A stretch of 55,332 nt of DNA from Bacillus gaemokensis (GTDB lineage: Bacteria > Bacillota > Bacilli > Bacillales > Bacillaceae_G): positions 69,316-124,647 of the forward strand of contig NZ_LTAQ01000056.1 in assembly GCF_001590835.1 (NCBI RefSeq), read 5' to 3'. Below the pieces are notes generated by a model. That model saw only the letters and a list, made by a program, of their open reading frames with translations, was not told the DNA's origin and did not search any database. Positions 16,014 to 24,607 of the stretch are shown here, one piece after another; within the stretch, counting starts at the first letter, position 1, and the number at the start of each line of letters is the position of its first letter. A program made the position numbers and the translations under genes.

Positions 16014-16182
16014 GGTTTGCGAAAATTGTAGCGCCGTACTCAACCGTAAAGAATTCGTTTATGATGATCGCGAAGGTAATTCGTTTTGCGATAAGCGTTG
16101 TTTCGAAGGGTGGGCGGACGAACACCATGAAATAGTAACGAGTTTTTATTACCGATTAAATTGTAAGGAAACGGGGCGGTAA
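16006..16182 (+). CDS. Small zinc-ribbon-like protein
   Basis: A 58-residue protein starting at TTG (16006), overlapping the previous gene by 8 bases. It has CENC (5-8) and CDKRC, the four-Cys pattern of a treble-clef or MYM-like finger, with aromatic residues between (EFVYDD...GNSF). It ends 3 bases before the DNA polymerase. The binding site is weak, so translation is probably coupled. Confidence 0.6.
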   Translation: MSRVCENCSAVLNRKEFVYDDREGNSFCDKRCFEGWADEHHEIVTSFYYRLNCKETGR

Positions 16183-16185
16183 GTT

Positions 16186-18366
16186 ATGACGCCGAAATTA
16201 ACGTTAAACTTAAAAATACCAGGTGCTGAGGACGAAGCGGCGGTAAAAGAACGAGTGGAAAAAGCGGTCGAGCGAAAGGCAAAGGCGACCGAAACGATGG
16301 AAGACGCGTGGCAACGGATTCTATCGATGAAGAACAGTGAGTCTGATAGGCAGAGACTTGCGGAAGTAAAAGAAGCGATGAAGAAGGGCGAAATTGGTCG
16401 TAGCCCTTCCGACCTCGCTAAACGTTTTAGTAAGGCGGAAGCTTTACGATTATGGAAAACGTTACATGCTCATAAGAGAGAAGATAAGATACGTGAAATG
16501 GTGTTGGCTACACCGGATAATTACGTATTAGTTATCGATGGCAAAGTATTAAAGCAAATGTTAGACGATATGAAAATGTCCGATTTAGTCGGATTTGACT
16601 GTGAGACATTCGGAGAGGATAACGGAGCGTTAGACCCATGGAAAGGTGAAGTCGCTGGCTTTTCGGTAACAACGAGAAGTCACAATTACTATGTACCGTT
16701 GAATCACGAAGAAGGCCCGAATTTAAGCGAAGATGTTTTATTGAAATACGTTAAACCTGTATTGGAGCAAGTGAAAACCGTAATGCACAACGCACCTTTT
16801 GACTGTAAATGGTTTATGCAGCGTTACGGAATAAACTTAATCGATAATTTACATGCAGATACACGTATTATGGCAATGGCATTAGACGAAAATCGAAACC
16901 ATAGGTTAAAGGATTTAATAACGGATTGGTTACGTCAGCCTAGCGATAATTTCGATGAGTTATTCGGTAAAACTCCGTTTAATCAGATTCCGTTAGATGT
17001 AGCGTTAGTGTACGCAGCGGGAGATACGGAAAAAACCTTGAAACTTTACGATTGGATTATGGAGTGGTTTGACAAACGAGAGGATTTACAAGAAATTAAG
17101 TCGCTCGTTTTTAACATAGAGATGCCCGTATGTAGGCAGTTTATTAAGTCGGATTTGATCGGTATCAACTTCGATGAAGAAAAAGCGAATGTATTAGACG
17201 AACAACTGGCTGAAGAGGAAGCGGAAATACAGCATGAGATATACGAATTATTTGACGAAGAAATTAACTTAGGTTCACCAGTGCAATTGAAGAAAAAATT
17301 ATTCGTAGATTTAAAGTTACCGGATATAGAAAACGGATCAACAGGCGTCAAAGCGTTGAAGAAGTTGAAAGGGAAACATCCTGTAATTTCTAAGATTCTC
17401 GATTATCGAGGCGTCAGTAAACTACGTGAAGCATTTACACAAAAGTTACCGAAAGAAATCAAACACGATAACAAAATACATCCGTGGCATAACACGTACG
17501 GAGCGGCGACAGGACGGTTCACATGCAAATCGCCAAACACCCAGCAAATTCCCGCAAAGCGTCCTGAGATACGCCACCTGTTTACATCGAGTGCATGTAA
17601 AATACTCGTTTCTATAGATTACTCGCAAATTGAATTACGCGTATTAGCGCATATGGCACAAGAACCGGAACTAATCAAGGCGTTCAAGGAAGGACGCGAT
17701 ATTCACTCGACTACGGCAGCGATGATTAGTAACGGTAAATATACGTATGAGGATATCGAAGCAAATAAAGATACAGACGGTTCACCGGAACAGAAATTTC
17801 GTAAGCAAGCTAAGGTAGTTAACTTCGGTATTGTATACGGAATGAGCGACAAAGGGTTAGCCGATACGTTAGGTATTACGAGAACTGAAGCGCAAACAAT
17901 TATTGATAACTACTTCAAAGGTTACAAAGGGATTCAACGATATATGGACGAGCAGAAACTATTGGCCCGTAAGCAAGGGTATATTACGGATATTTTCGGT
18001 AGGAAACGTCGGTTACACACCGAGTACAAGTCGAAAGATCGTTTCTTACATTTCCGTGCAGATCGTATGGCAGGTAACTTTCCGATACAAGCGTCAGCCG
18101 GTTCGATTTTAAAGAAAGCAATCGTAGATTTACAGAATGTTTTACCGAAATATAACGTAGATATATTACTCCAGGTACATGACGAATTATTATTTGAGTG
18201 TCCGAGAGATATTTCGAAGGAAGCATTATTCGAATTAAAAACTACGATGGAAAACGCAGTTGAATTATTAGTTCCCGTCAGATGTGACGTTGAGATAAAT
18301 CCAGAACGATGGTTAGAAAAAGTGAGTATCGAAAAGTGGTTTAACGAAGAGGAGGAAACGGAATGA
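16186..18366 (+). CDS. DNA polymerase I family (family A), exonuclease-proficient
   Basis: A 726-residue replicative polymerase. The 3'-5' exonuclease is intact: DCE (138-140), HNAPFDCKW (Asp 206) and YAAGD (276-280). The polymerase domain shows the TGRFTCKSPNTQQIP segment, motif A VSIDYSQIELR (Asp 478), motif B RKQAKVVNFGIVYG (539-552) and motif C QVHDELLFE. It lacks the 5' nuclease domain of bacterial PolA, as is usual for phage enzymes. The N-terminal 100 residues are a charged helical extension. It overlaps the next gene by ATGA. Confidence 0.95.
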   Translation: MTPKLTLNLKIPGAEDEAAVKERVEKAVERKAKATETMEDAWQRILSMKNSESDRQRLAEVKEAMKKGEIGRSPSDLAKRFSKAEALRLWKTLHAHKREDKIREMVLATPDNYVLVIDGKVLKQMLDDMKMSDLVGFDCETFGEDNGALDPWKGEVAGFSVTTRSHNYYVPLNHEEGPNLSEDVLLKYVKPVLEQVKTVMHNAPFDCKWFMQRYGINLIDNLHADTRIMAMALDENRNHRLKDLITDWLRQPSDNFDELFGKTPFNQIPLDVALVYAAGDTEKTLKLYDWIMEWFDKREDLQEIKSLVFNIEMPVCRQFIKSDLIGINFDEEKANVLDEQLAEEEAEIQHEIYELFDEEINLGSPVQLKKKLFVDLKLPDIENGSTGVKALKKLKGKHPVISKILDYRGVSKLREAFTQKLPKEIKHDNKIHPWHNTYGAATGRFTCKSPNTQQIPAKRPEIRHLFTSSACKILVSIDYSQIELRVLAHMAQEPELIKAFKEGRDIHSTTAAMISNGKYTYEDIEANKDTDGSPEQKFRKQAKVVNFGIVYGMSDKGLADTLGITRTEAQTIIDNYFKGYKGIQRYMDEQKLLARKQGYITDIFGRKRRLHTEYKSKDRFLHFRADRMAGNFPIQASAGSILKKAIVDLQNVLPKYNVDILLQVHDELLFECPRDISKEALFELKTTMENAVELLVPVRCDVEINPERWLEKVSIEKWFNEEEETE

Positions 18367-18548
18367 GATCACAAATTAAGAAAAGAGAAGATTTAATCGG
18401 TGATACAGGGACAATTACTAAAAGTTTTACGGTAGTAGATGCACAAGAGGGCTCGCACGGAGTAGACGTTCGAGTACGTGAATCTGGTGGTGAAGAATAT
18501 TGGACTTCATTAGATGACATTAGTTTAGATAGTGGGGTAACTAAATGA
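18363..18548 (+). CDS. Small hypothetical protein after DNA polymerase
   Basis: A 61-residue protein of mixed beta character (DTGTITKSFTVVDAQEGSHG), overlapping the polymerase stop by ATGA with GAGGAGG upstream. The pattern is like a small SH3-like barrel. Not recognised. Confidence 0.6.
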   Translation: MRSQIKKREDLIGDTGTITKSFTVVDAQEGSHGVDVRVRESGGEEYWTSLDDISLDSGVTK

Positions 18549-18697
18549 ACCTAACGCAAGTATCTACAAAAGAATTAAGCGAGGAATTAGAACGACGACA
18601 AGGCGTAATCACCGTCCAGGTCGAGCCTTACGAAAAGATAGAGGTCGGAGGGATTGTGGTTAACGGTCCGGCAATCGTTTTAATAAATCAAGACTAG
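18545..18697 (+). CDS. BC1881-like small phage protein
   Basis: A 50-residue protein opening MNLTQVSTKELSEELERRQG and ending in a beta stretch GPAIVLINQD. This start and ending match, as remembered, the BC1881 family named from a B. cereus prophage. ATGA overlap with the previous gene. Function unknown. Confidence 0.6.
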   Translation: MNLTQVSTKELSEELERRQGVITVQVEPYEKIEVGGIVVNGPAIVLINQD

Positions 18698-18708
18698 GAG
18701 TGAACGGT

Positions 18709-18903
18709 ATGAAATCGTTAAGATGGTACACTTTAAGCATTTTCCTTTCGGGAGGAATTTTCGTCTATACATTACTCGATTTAAAGGACGGCAATTACAA
18801 ACTTGCACTACTAGGTGCCTCAATACTAGCGTTCGGAGCTTTCGTTGATGGACATCGATATAAAGAACTAAAGGAGGTGCTAAAAGGTGATAAAACTCTT
18901 TAG
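18709..18903 (+). CDS. Small membrane protein
   Basis: A 64-residue protein with two hydrophobic segments (about 7-24 and 32-48), then a charged tail. ATG at 18709 follows AGGAG at 9 bases; a GTG at 18700 is too close to that site. Its 3' end contains the ribosome binding site of the macro-domain gene. Confidence 0.6.
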   Translation: MKSLRWYTLSIFLSGGIFVYTLLDLKDGNYKLALLGASILAFGAFVDGHRYKELKEVLKGDKTL

Positions 18904-19522
18904 GGGACCGTTAGATTTATACACTCCGGAGTCAGCAAACGAAAAGAAACTTACACTACTTGCGGTAACAAGCGAAATGTATGACGCGTTTCAATCTAGG
19001 TTTGAACGCTGGGAAAACGTTTCGGTGTACTACGGAAGGTTCGAGTCGTTAGATCAAGTCGATTGCTTAGTAAGTCCCGCCAATTCATTCGGTTTAATGG
19101 ACGGTGGTATGGATCAGCTTATTATCGATTACTTCGGTAAGGATTTAGAAGATAGAGTACGGCAGCATATAATCGATAATTTCATGGGAGAACAGCCAGT
19201 GGGTACAAGCTTTATTGTAGAGACGAATCATGAACGTATTCCTTACTTGGCTCATACACCTACAATGAGATTGCCACGTGATATCTCAAAAACGATGAAT
19301 ATGTTCTTCGCTATGAAGGCTATGTTAAATGAAATCGAGAAGAACCTCGATGTGAAAACGGTAGCCTGTCCGGCTCTTGGCGCAGGTACAGGAGGAGGCT
19401 CTCCTACCGAAGTAGCGAGACAAATGGAAGCGGCATATAGGCATTTTATGTTACGACCGAAAAAGATCGATGTTCAGTTCGCTTATGAAAGAATGGCTTC
19501 GAGTGAATTATGGAAAATTTAA
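18887..19522 (+). CDS. Macro-domain protein (ADP-ribose binding or processing)
   Basis: A 211-residue protein that is one macro domain. The ADP-ribose loop is CLVSPANSFGLMDGGMD (about 62-78, equivalent to the NAAN...GGG signature) and the phosphate loop is CPALGAGTGGG (about 163-173). Macro domains bind or hydrolyse ADP-ribose, ADP-ribosylated groups or derivatives. GTG start with GGAGGT 8 bases upstream. In a phage replication operon it could remove ADP-ribose from phage or host targets, or act on NAD-derived metabolites; both are inference. Confidence 0.82.
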   Translation: MIKLFRGPLDLYTPESANEKKLTLLAVTSEMYDAFQSRFERWENVSVYYGRFESLDQVDCLVSPANSFGLMDGGMDQLIIDYFGKDLEDRVRQHIIDNFMGEQPVGTSFIVETNHERIPYLAHTPTMRLPRDISKTMNMFFAMKAMLNEIEKNLDVKTVACPALGAGTGGGSPTEVARQMEAAYRHFMLRPKKIDVQFAYERMASSELWKI

Positions 19523-19541
19523 TTTAATAGGAGGCGTTAAA

Positions 19542-19802
19542 TTGGCTGTTTATAAGATTACTAATATAGAACGTTATAAAGGTAAGAAAGAAGACGATTT
19601 AGCTCGTCTTGGTAAACAAATTACTATACACACGCTGAAAAAAGGACACGGAGCGATTCTACCATACGCTGATACAAGTGGTTATGTTTTAGTGACATCG
19701 GTAGTTCAATACATCGATAAAACGGATAGCGGTAAGATGATTACTATTTCTACCATGAATACAACGTATACTCTTCGAAAGGTAGCTGATGACTTATTGT
19801 AA
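19542..19802 (+). CDS. Small hypothetical protein
   Basis: An 86-residue basic, beta-rich protein (YADTSGYVLVTSVVQYIDK). TTG at 19542 with AGGAGG was preferred over an upstream ATG inside the macro gene. Its last bases contain the probable ATT start and weak binding site of the following nuclease. Not recognised. Confidence 0.6.
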   Translation: MAVYKITNIERYKGKKEDDLARLGKQITIHTLKKGHGAILPYADTSGYVLVTSVVQYIDKTDSGKMITISTMNTTYTLRKVADDLL

Positions 19803-20842
19803 CGAAAACTAACGCAGCGCAATTACTACGTCAGAACACGCAAGAAACATTCGCTTATGAAATCGCAGAGGAATTCCGTAACTTCCTCGAAACGTGGCAT
19901 TCATATACGGAGCCTTACGACACGCCTTTAGACGTCTGGCTCCACGAAAGCTACGCGAAAGTATTAAGCAAAGGCGGCTATTTAGACTATCGCAGTCTTC
20001 CGTATTTCTCTCCTTCGTCAGCTAACTCCTGTCCGAGGGAGCTTTACGAAAAGGCGTTACGAAGTCCGCGCGATCAAGCCGAAGTCAAACCGTGGCAACG
20101 AAGATGGCAATTTCTTGGCACGTCAGTGGGCGATGCAGTACAGCGTGATATTTTACTAGCGGAACGACACTACGAAAAGTTCACCGGTGAGAAACCACGT
20201 TTCAAAATTGAACGTACAAATGACGGATATCCAGCGTTTGAGGATTTCGTTAAAACACGAAAGGTAATCGAACATAATGGTCAACGCTTTTCATTAATCG
20301 GCACATGTGACGGAATCCTAGAATATACCGATGAGAATGGCGTGGTTACACGCGTCGGACTCGAAATAAAATCGAAACAGACATCGTATAGCAGAACTTC
20401 TGAATATTCACTGCGCGAACCTGGCGCCGATCACGTCAAACAAGTTACATGCTACTCGTTAATGTACGACTTAGATTACTACATCGTACTTTACATGAAC
20501 GCATCGAAGAAAGCATGGAATATGAGCGAAGAGGATTACATGAAATATCCGGATTTTAGGGCGTTCGGTATTGCGGTAACAGACGACATGCGTAACGAAG
20601 TATTGGACAAGTTTGCTAGTATCGTAGCGGCCGTTAAGACGAAGCAACCTCCGAAACTAGATATCGAGCACTGGATGTTTAACAACTTCAAGACAGCGTG
20701 TGCTCAGTCGCTAAGTGACGAAGAGTACGAGGAAATCAAAACGAAGATCAGTCGAGTGAAACGTTCGAGTTTATCGGATACGAAGAAAGCTCCGTATATC
20801 GGTGCGTTGGAGTTTATCGATAAAGTACGGGAGGGAATGTAA
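19796..20842 (+). CDS. RecB/Cas4-like PD-(D/E)XK exonuclease with non-canonical start
   Basis: The core GTCDGILEY then GLEIKSK gives the PD-(D/E)XK signature, as in RecB/Cas4-type exonucleases. The first ATG/GTG/TTG in frame is the GTG at 20126, but the frame is open and protein-like back to 19796 and includes FSPSSANSCPRELYEKALR, a typical N-terminal block of this family. There is no ATG, GTG or TTG in that stretch. The candidate start is ATT at 19796, with AAAGG 13 bases upstream, giving 348 residues. The enzyme probably serves phage recombination together with the RuvC-like protein that follows. Confidence 0.75.
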   Translation: MVTKTNAAQLLRQNTQETFAYEIAEEFRNFLETWHSYTEPYDTPLDVWLHESYAKVLSKGGYLDYRSLPYFSPSSANSCPRELYEKALRSPRDQAEVKPWQRRWQFLGTSVGDAVQRDILLAERHYEKFTGEKPRFKIERTNDGYPAFEDFVKTRKVIEHNGQRFSLIGTCDGILEYTDENGVVTRVGLEIKSKQTSYSRTSEYSLREPGADHVKQVTCYSLMYDLDYYIVLYMNASKKAWNMSEEDYMKYPDFRAFGIAVTDDMRNEVLDKFASIVAAVKTKQPPKLDIEHWMFNNFKTACAQSLSDEEYEEIKTKISRVKRSSLSDTKKAPYIGALEFIDKVREGM

Positions 20843-20844
20843 CG

Positions 20845-21372
20845 ATGGCTCGAAGTAAAAAAACCTTTCGCACTCTTGCTATCGACACATCGCTCGGTTG
20901 CCCAGGTATTGCAGTAATCGATGTAATCAATGGTAAACCTAAGTTAGTCGACGTATCACACGTTAAGACAAAATCGACTGAACCAATCGCACTCCGAACT
21001 AAACACATCGAAGCATGGGTGCACTTGTTCATTCGCAAGCACGCGCCCTACGATTTGATAGTCCGGGAGGGATTCGCTAGCAAAATACCACATACGAACT
21101 ATACGGTATTTAGCGCTTGGAATGCGGTGGATCGTGCGTTAAATGATTTCGGTTTAAAGGTAGACGATAGCATCGGACAGGCTTCTGTTAAGAAGAAACT
21201 ACTCGGTAAGGGACGAGCGGAAAAGGAAGAGGTCGAGGCTGGCGTGAGGAAGTACGTTGAGTGGGGCGAGTTTAAGACAAGTGATGAAAGCGATGCGTGT
21301 GCGATAGGGCTAGCGTATTTAATTGATAAGGAAATTATTACGAAGGAAAATCCGAAGGAGGAAACGGAATGA
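20845..21372 (+). CDS. RuvC-like Holliday junction resolvase
   Basis: A 175-residue RNase H-fold protein. It begins with TLAIDTSLGCPGIAVID (first catalytic Asp); the conserved Glu is in DLIVREGFAS, and the C-terminal acidic motif is KTSDESDACAIGLAYL. This set fits RuvC and phage crossover-junction nucleases. It sits two bases after the RecB-like nuclease and so belongs to the recombination module. Confidence 0.82.
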   Translation: MARSKKTFRTLAIDTSLGCPGIAVIDVINGKPKLVDVSHVKTKSTEPIALRTKHIEAWVHLFIRKHAPYDLIVREGFASKIPHTNYTVFSAWNAVDRALNDFGLKVDDSIGQASVKKKLLGKGRAEKEEVEAGVRKYVEWGEFKTSDESDACAIGLAYLIDKEIITKENPKEETE

Positions 21373-21539
21373 AAGGTTTAGTTAAAGCAGCTATTTCCGC
21401 AATGGTACTTATAATGCTCGTTAGTCATTTGCAAATTGAGCACGGATTTAAAAGCTGGGAAACAATTACGTTTGGTATTTTCCTAGGTATATGGTGTTCG
21501 TTTACAGTACGAATGTTTACAAAGAGGGAAACGAAATGA
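21369..21539 (+). CDS. Very small membrane protein
   Basis: A 56-residue protein with TM segments at about 5-20 and 31-48. ATGA overlap with the RuvC-like gene, and its own end overlaps the next start. Function unknown. Confidence 0.6.
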   Translation: MKGLVKAAISAMVLIMLVSHLQIEHGFKSWETITFGIFLGIWCSFTVRMFTKRETK

Positions 21540-21694
21540 AATACGTACTCCACCGACTAGGAATCGTATTTTCACCGTCACTAACGAACAAAGGAGTCGG
21601 GCCATTTCCTATTAAGTCCGCGAGAAAAAGATTTGAACAACGTATTAGATTAATCGAAGAATTCTTACGTAAGCAAAGGGAGGACGCACAATGA
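21536..21694 (+). CDS. Small basic hypothetical protein
   Basis: A 52-residue Arg/Lys-rich protein. ATG at 21536 overlaps the upstream stop and follows AGAGGGAAA. The C-terminal helix RFEQRIRLIEEFLRKQRED could bind nucleic acid. It overlaps the dUTPase start by ATGA. Confidence 0.55.
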   Translation: MKYVLHRLGIVFSPSLTNKGVGPFPIKSARKRFEQRIRLIEEFLRKQREDAQ

Positions 21695-22128
21695 CCGACA
21701 AATTAAGCGAATTATTCGCATTACAATCCGATTTAGATAATCGAATTATCTCCGAAAGAAACATCGAAAAATCACTCGATGAATGGGTCGTAGGTATCAC
21801 GCTTGCAATGGAAAGTGAGATAGACGAAATTAGACGCGAAGTAAATTGGAAGTGGTGGAAGAACGAGAAACCAATCGATAAGGAAGCGTTACAAGGCGAA
21901 GTAATCGACATGTGGCATTTCTTGATTAGTCTTTCGCTTAAATGCGGTTTATCAGCAGAAGATATTTATCGTATTTACTTAGAGAAGAATCGAGAGAATC
22001 ACGCAAGGCAGGATGGGACGAGTACAAAGGAAGGTTACGAGGTAGGTATCGATTGGGCTAACGGTACTGATCATGTAGGTATATCAGGACAACTCGCATT
22101 TGATTTCGAAAATGGAGGCGTTAAGTGA
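21691..22128 (+). CDS. All-alpha dUTP diphosphatase (MazG/dimeric dUTPase type)
   Basis: A 145-residue helical protein with the metal-binding helices of dimeric dUTPases: ESEIDEIRREVNWKWWK and GEVIDMWHFLISLSLKCG (E..E and E..D pairs). It hydrolyses dUTP to dUMP, which keeps uracil out of DNA and feeds the ThyX encoded 312 bases downstream. GGGAGG start. Confidence 0.85.
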   Translation: MTDKLSELFALQSDLDNRIISERNIEKSLDEWVVGITLAMESEIDEIRREVNWKWWKNEKPIDKEALQGEVIDMWHFLISLSLKCGLSAEDIYRIYLEKNRENHARQDGTSTKEGYEVGIDWANGTDHVGISGQLAFDFENGGVK

Positions 22129-22439
22129 TGGGAAATCTCGTTAAATCACGATGTGAGAAATGCGGTCATATATTTACAGTGATTTTTCGCCAAAAACGAT
22201 TACCTAATCGAATAGATAAACATTACTTTATTTGTCCGAAGTGCAAGGAAGAATACGTAAGTTACTATTCGAATAGGAAAATGCGTCAGTTACAGGACGA
22301 GATATCGGAAATGTACAGTAGATTCCGTAAGTGTAGAACAGAAGAAGAGGCCGAAATATTAGATATTAAACTACAGAATAAACAAGCGGAATATGAACGG
22401 ATTAGGGACGAATTGAAAACTAAAGTGGAGAGTGAGTAG
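22128..22439 (+). CDS. Zinc-ribbon protein with coiled tail
   Basis: A 103-residue protein with CEKCG and CPKCK knuckles in the first 45 residues, then a Glu/Arg-rich coiled helix. GGAGGCG precedes; a GTG one codon earlier (22125) is equally possible. It lies between dUTPase and ThyX. Function unknown. Confidence 0.65.
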   Translation: MGNLVKSRCEKCGHIFTVIFRQKRLPNRIDKHYFICPKCKEEYVSYYSNRKMRQLQDEISEMYSRFRKCRTEEEAEILDIKLQNKQAEYERIRDELKTKVESE

Positions 22440-23141
22440 ATGGAGATGCTTATTAATGTACTAGACAAAGGTTACGTTAGATTAGTAGATACAATGGGAT
22501 GTGACTTATCTGTCGTAAATAGTGCGCGTGTTAGCTACGACAAGGAATCAACTGAATTGACCGATAAGGACATCCGTTTAATCAAATTCTTAGCGAGAGA
22601 AGGACATACGTCACCGTTTCGACATGCTACGTTACAGTTCGAAATTTATGCTCCGTTAATGGTAGCACGCCAACATTGGAAGTATATCGTCGGTAGTGAT
22701 CATACGATGGATGCCTGGAACGAATCTAGCAGACGTTATGTAACGGAAGAGCCGACGTTTTATGTACCTAATATTGATGAGTGGCGTTTAGCACCTGAGA
22801 ACAGTAAGCAGGGAAGCGGGGAAACAATATCAGCAGATGATTCGCGATCATACTTCACTGAGTATCTTGAGGAATATATCGAAAAAGGAGAACAACTATA
22901 TAGCCAAGCACTTAACGAAGGGATTTGCGCCGAACAGGCCCGATTATTCCTACCAGCTTACGGAATGTACGTACGTTATTACTGGACTGCTAGTTTACAA
23001 TCAGTTGTTCATTTCCTTAATCAACGGTTAGCGCACGATGCACAAGTTGAAATCCAAGCATATGCGAAAGCTGTTTTGGAATTAACGAAAGATGTATTTC
23101 CAGTAAGTATTGACGAGTTAGTAACCGTGGAGGGCAAATAA
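22440..23141 (+). CDS. thyX: Flavin-dependent thymidylate synthase
   Basis: A 233-residue ThyX, which makes dTMP from dUMP using FAD, NADPH and methylene-THF. Visible family features: NSARVSYDKES near the start, GHTSPFRHATLQFEI, the signature region ARQHWKY...NESSRRYV, and the C-terminal FLNQRLAHDAQVEIQ. The signature is longer than the classical RHRxxSxNExSxRY, with about five extra residues, a variant seen in phage enzymes as far as I remember. It acts with the dUTPase (21691) and dNMP kinase (23939). Confidence 0.92.
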   Translation: MEMLINVLDKGYVRLVDTMGCDLSVVNSARVSYDKESTELTDKDIRLIKFLAREGHTSPFRHATLQFEIYAPLMVARQHWKYIVGSDHTMDAWNESSRRYVTEEPTFYVPNIDEWRLAPENSKQGSGETISADDSRSYFTEYLEEYIEKGEQLYSQALNEGICAEQARLFLPAYGMYVRYYWTASLQSVVHFLNQRLAHDAQVEIQAYAKAVLELTKDVFPVSIDELVTVEGK

Positions 23142-23294
23142 ATGACTGTATTAGCATGGATAGTTATCGCAATTTCATTAATGTTTATTGTGGCGGTAAC
23201 AACGAATGAAAAATACGAACTAGCAGTACGAATTACAACGATAGTGCTTTTCTCACCATCGTTAGTGTTAAGTGTTTTATACCTAATTAACTAA
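23142..23294 (+). CDS. Very small membrane protein
   Basis: A 50-residue protein with two hydrophobic segments (about 3-20 and 28-49). It overlaps the ThyX stop region (TAAATG), and GGAGGG is upstream. Function unknown. Confidence 0.6.
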   Translation: MTVLAWIVIAISLMFIVAVTTNEKYELAVRITTIVLFSPSLVLSVLYLIN

Positions 23295-23307
23295 GGAGGA
23301 CGTTAAT

Positions 23308-23937
23308 ATGGCAGAGATAACTAAAATCGAAAGTAAAGACGGAAATATCTACGAGGTTGACGGAAAGAGATATCGCGAGTTAACGAAATATCCGGTGGTT
23401 GGAGATACGGTGTTAATTGTTGACGCTTGGGAAGATGGGGAGGGTTACGAAGAGGGTGAAGTTCATACACTTACTAGGATTCTTAGCTATGATCCTGAAG
23501 ACGTAAATGCAGTAAGGTTCGTCGATAAGGAAGGTAGGGATAATTGTCTTAAAATTGGCGAATTCGTAATCGTCGAACCTATTGAAAGCGAAACGCCTGC
23601 TCCTTTACCTTATTTATCTGACATACTGGACGATATTAAAACGAAACTAACACGCCTAGCAGAACGTACAGAAGAAAACCACCGAAATATCATAACGTTC
23701 TCACAAATGGCTGAATCCGCTAGAAGTGATGCGTCGAAAGCTGTCGGCGGTGTAAACGCCCTAGACGAACAATTAGATTTAGTACGTGAAGATATCGTAT
23801 TCCTTGACGGAAAGATAGACGAGTTAACGGCAACGAGAGCACCGCAGAATATCACGATTAATATCGCTAACATCAACGTTTTAGATATCGAATCTGCTAA
23901 AGCAATCGTTGAATCTTTTACGAAAGGGCGTGTGTGA
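23308..23937 (+). CDS. SH3-like module plus coiled-coil protein
   Basis: A 209-residue protein. Residues 1-90 are beta-rich with VVGDTVLIVDAWE and KIGEFVIVEP, similar in style to the modules of the 14589 protein. Residues 100-180 are a long coiled coil (AERTEENHRNIITFSQMAE...LDEQLDLVREDI), and a beta tail NITINIANINVLD follows. Strong AGGAGG. Possibly a scaffold or adaptor; not recognised. Confidence 0.6.
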   Translation: MAEITKIESKDGNIYEVDGKRYRELTKYPVVGDTVLIVDAWEDGEGYEEGEVHTLTRILSYDPEDVNAVRFVDKEGRDNCLKIGEFVIVEPIESETPAPLPYLSDILDDIKTKLTRLAERTEENHRNIITFSQMAESARSDASKAVGGVNALDEQLDLVREDIVFLDGKIDELTATRAPQNITINIANINVLDIESAKAIVESFTKGRV

Positions 23938-23938
23938 T

Positions 23939-24595
23939 TTGTTATGTAACGCTAAGAAAATCGCTATTACGGGCAAAGCCCGAAGTGGTAAAACGGAGTT
24001 ATCGCATTACGCCTGGATGCTATACGGCTTTAAGGAGTTCGACTTTTCAGCGGTATTAAAGGACGAGTTCCATCGATTGTTTCCACACATCCCACGCGAC
24101 CCGAAACCGCGTGCTTACTATCAAAAGTTCGGTCAGTGGTTACGTGAGATTGATCCGGATATTTGGGTGAAGTTGACGATGGCAAAAGTACACGAGTATT
24201 GTTTCGAGGATTCGCTAAATAAAGTGAATCACAAGTCGAAAGTGCTAGTAAACGGAGTGAGACAACCGAATGAATATCAGCGTTTAAGGGACGAAGGTTT
24301 TGTAATTATCCGAGTAAACGCATCGGATGACTTACGTATTGGTAGGGCACGTAGTGCGGGAGATGTATTTACCGAGGCTGACCTGACACATGAAACCGAA
24401 AGTCATATTGATACTTTCGAGGTAGATTACGAGATTAATAACGTTGGGAGTATCAGCGAGATGTACGGTCAGTTTGATGCGATTATGCGAGATATCGGAG
24501 TGCGGACGGTTAGTAATAGGGAGATTATGGCGGATGCTTTTAGCGATTTGAAGTCAGTTATAGAATTTGCGCCAAAAGGTATCCACCATAATTAG
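23939..24595 (+). CDS. Deoxynucleoside monophosphate kinase
   Basis: A P-loop kinase of about 218 residues. Walker A is GKARSGKTEL; the Asp-rich second strand is KEFDFSAVLKDEF; the VLVNGVRQPNEYQRLRDEGF segment and the LID-like RIGRARSAGD resemble T4 gp1-type dNMP kinases. It would phosphorylate dNMPs, including dTMP from ThyX. The TTG at 23939, one base after the upstream stop and with AAAGGG about 10 bases before, is the likeliest start; a GTG at 23930 is possible. Confidence 0.8.
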   Translation: MLCNAKKIAITGKARSGKTELSHYAWMLYGFKEFDFSAVLKDEFHRLFPHIPRDPKPRAYYQKFGQWLREIDPDIWVKLTMAKVHEYCFEDSLNKVNHKSKVLVNGVRQPNEYQRLRDEGFVIIRVNASDDLRIGRARSAGDVFTEADLTHETESHIDTFEVDYEINNVGSISEMYGQFDAIMRDIGVRTVSNREIMADAFSDLKSVIEFAPKGIHHN

Positions 24596-24607
24596 GAGGT
24601 GTAGCTG

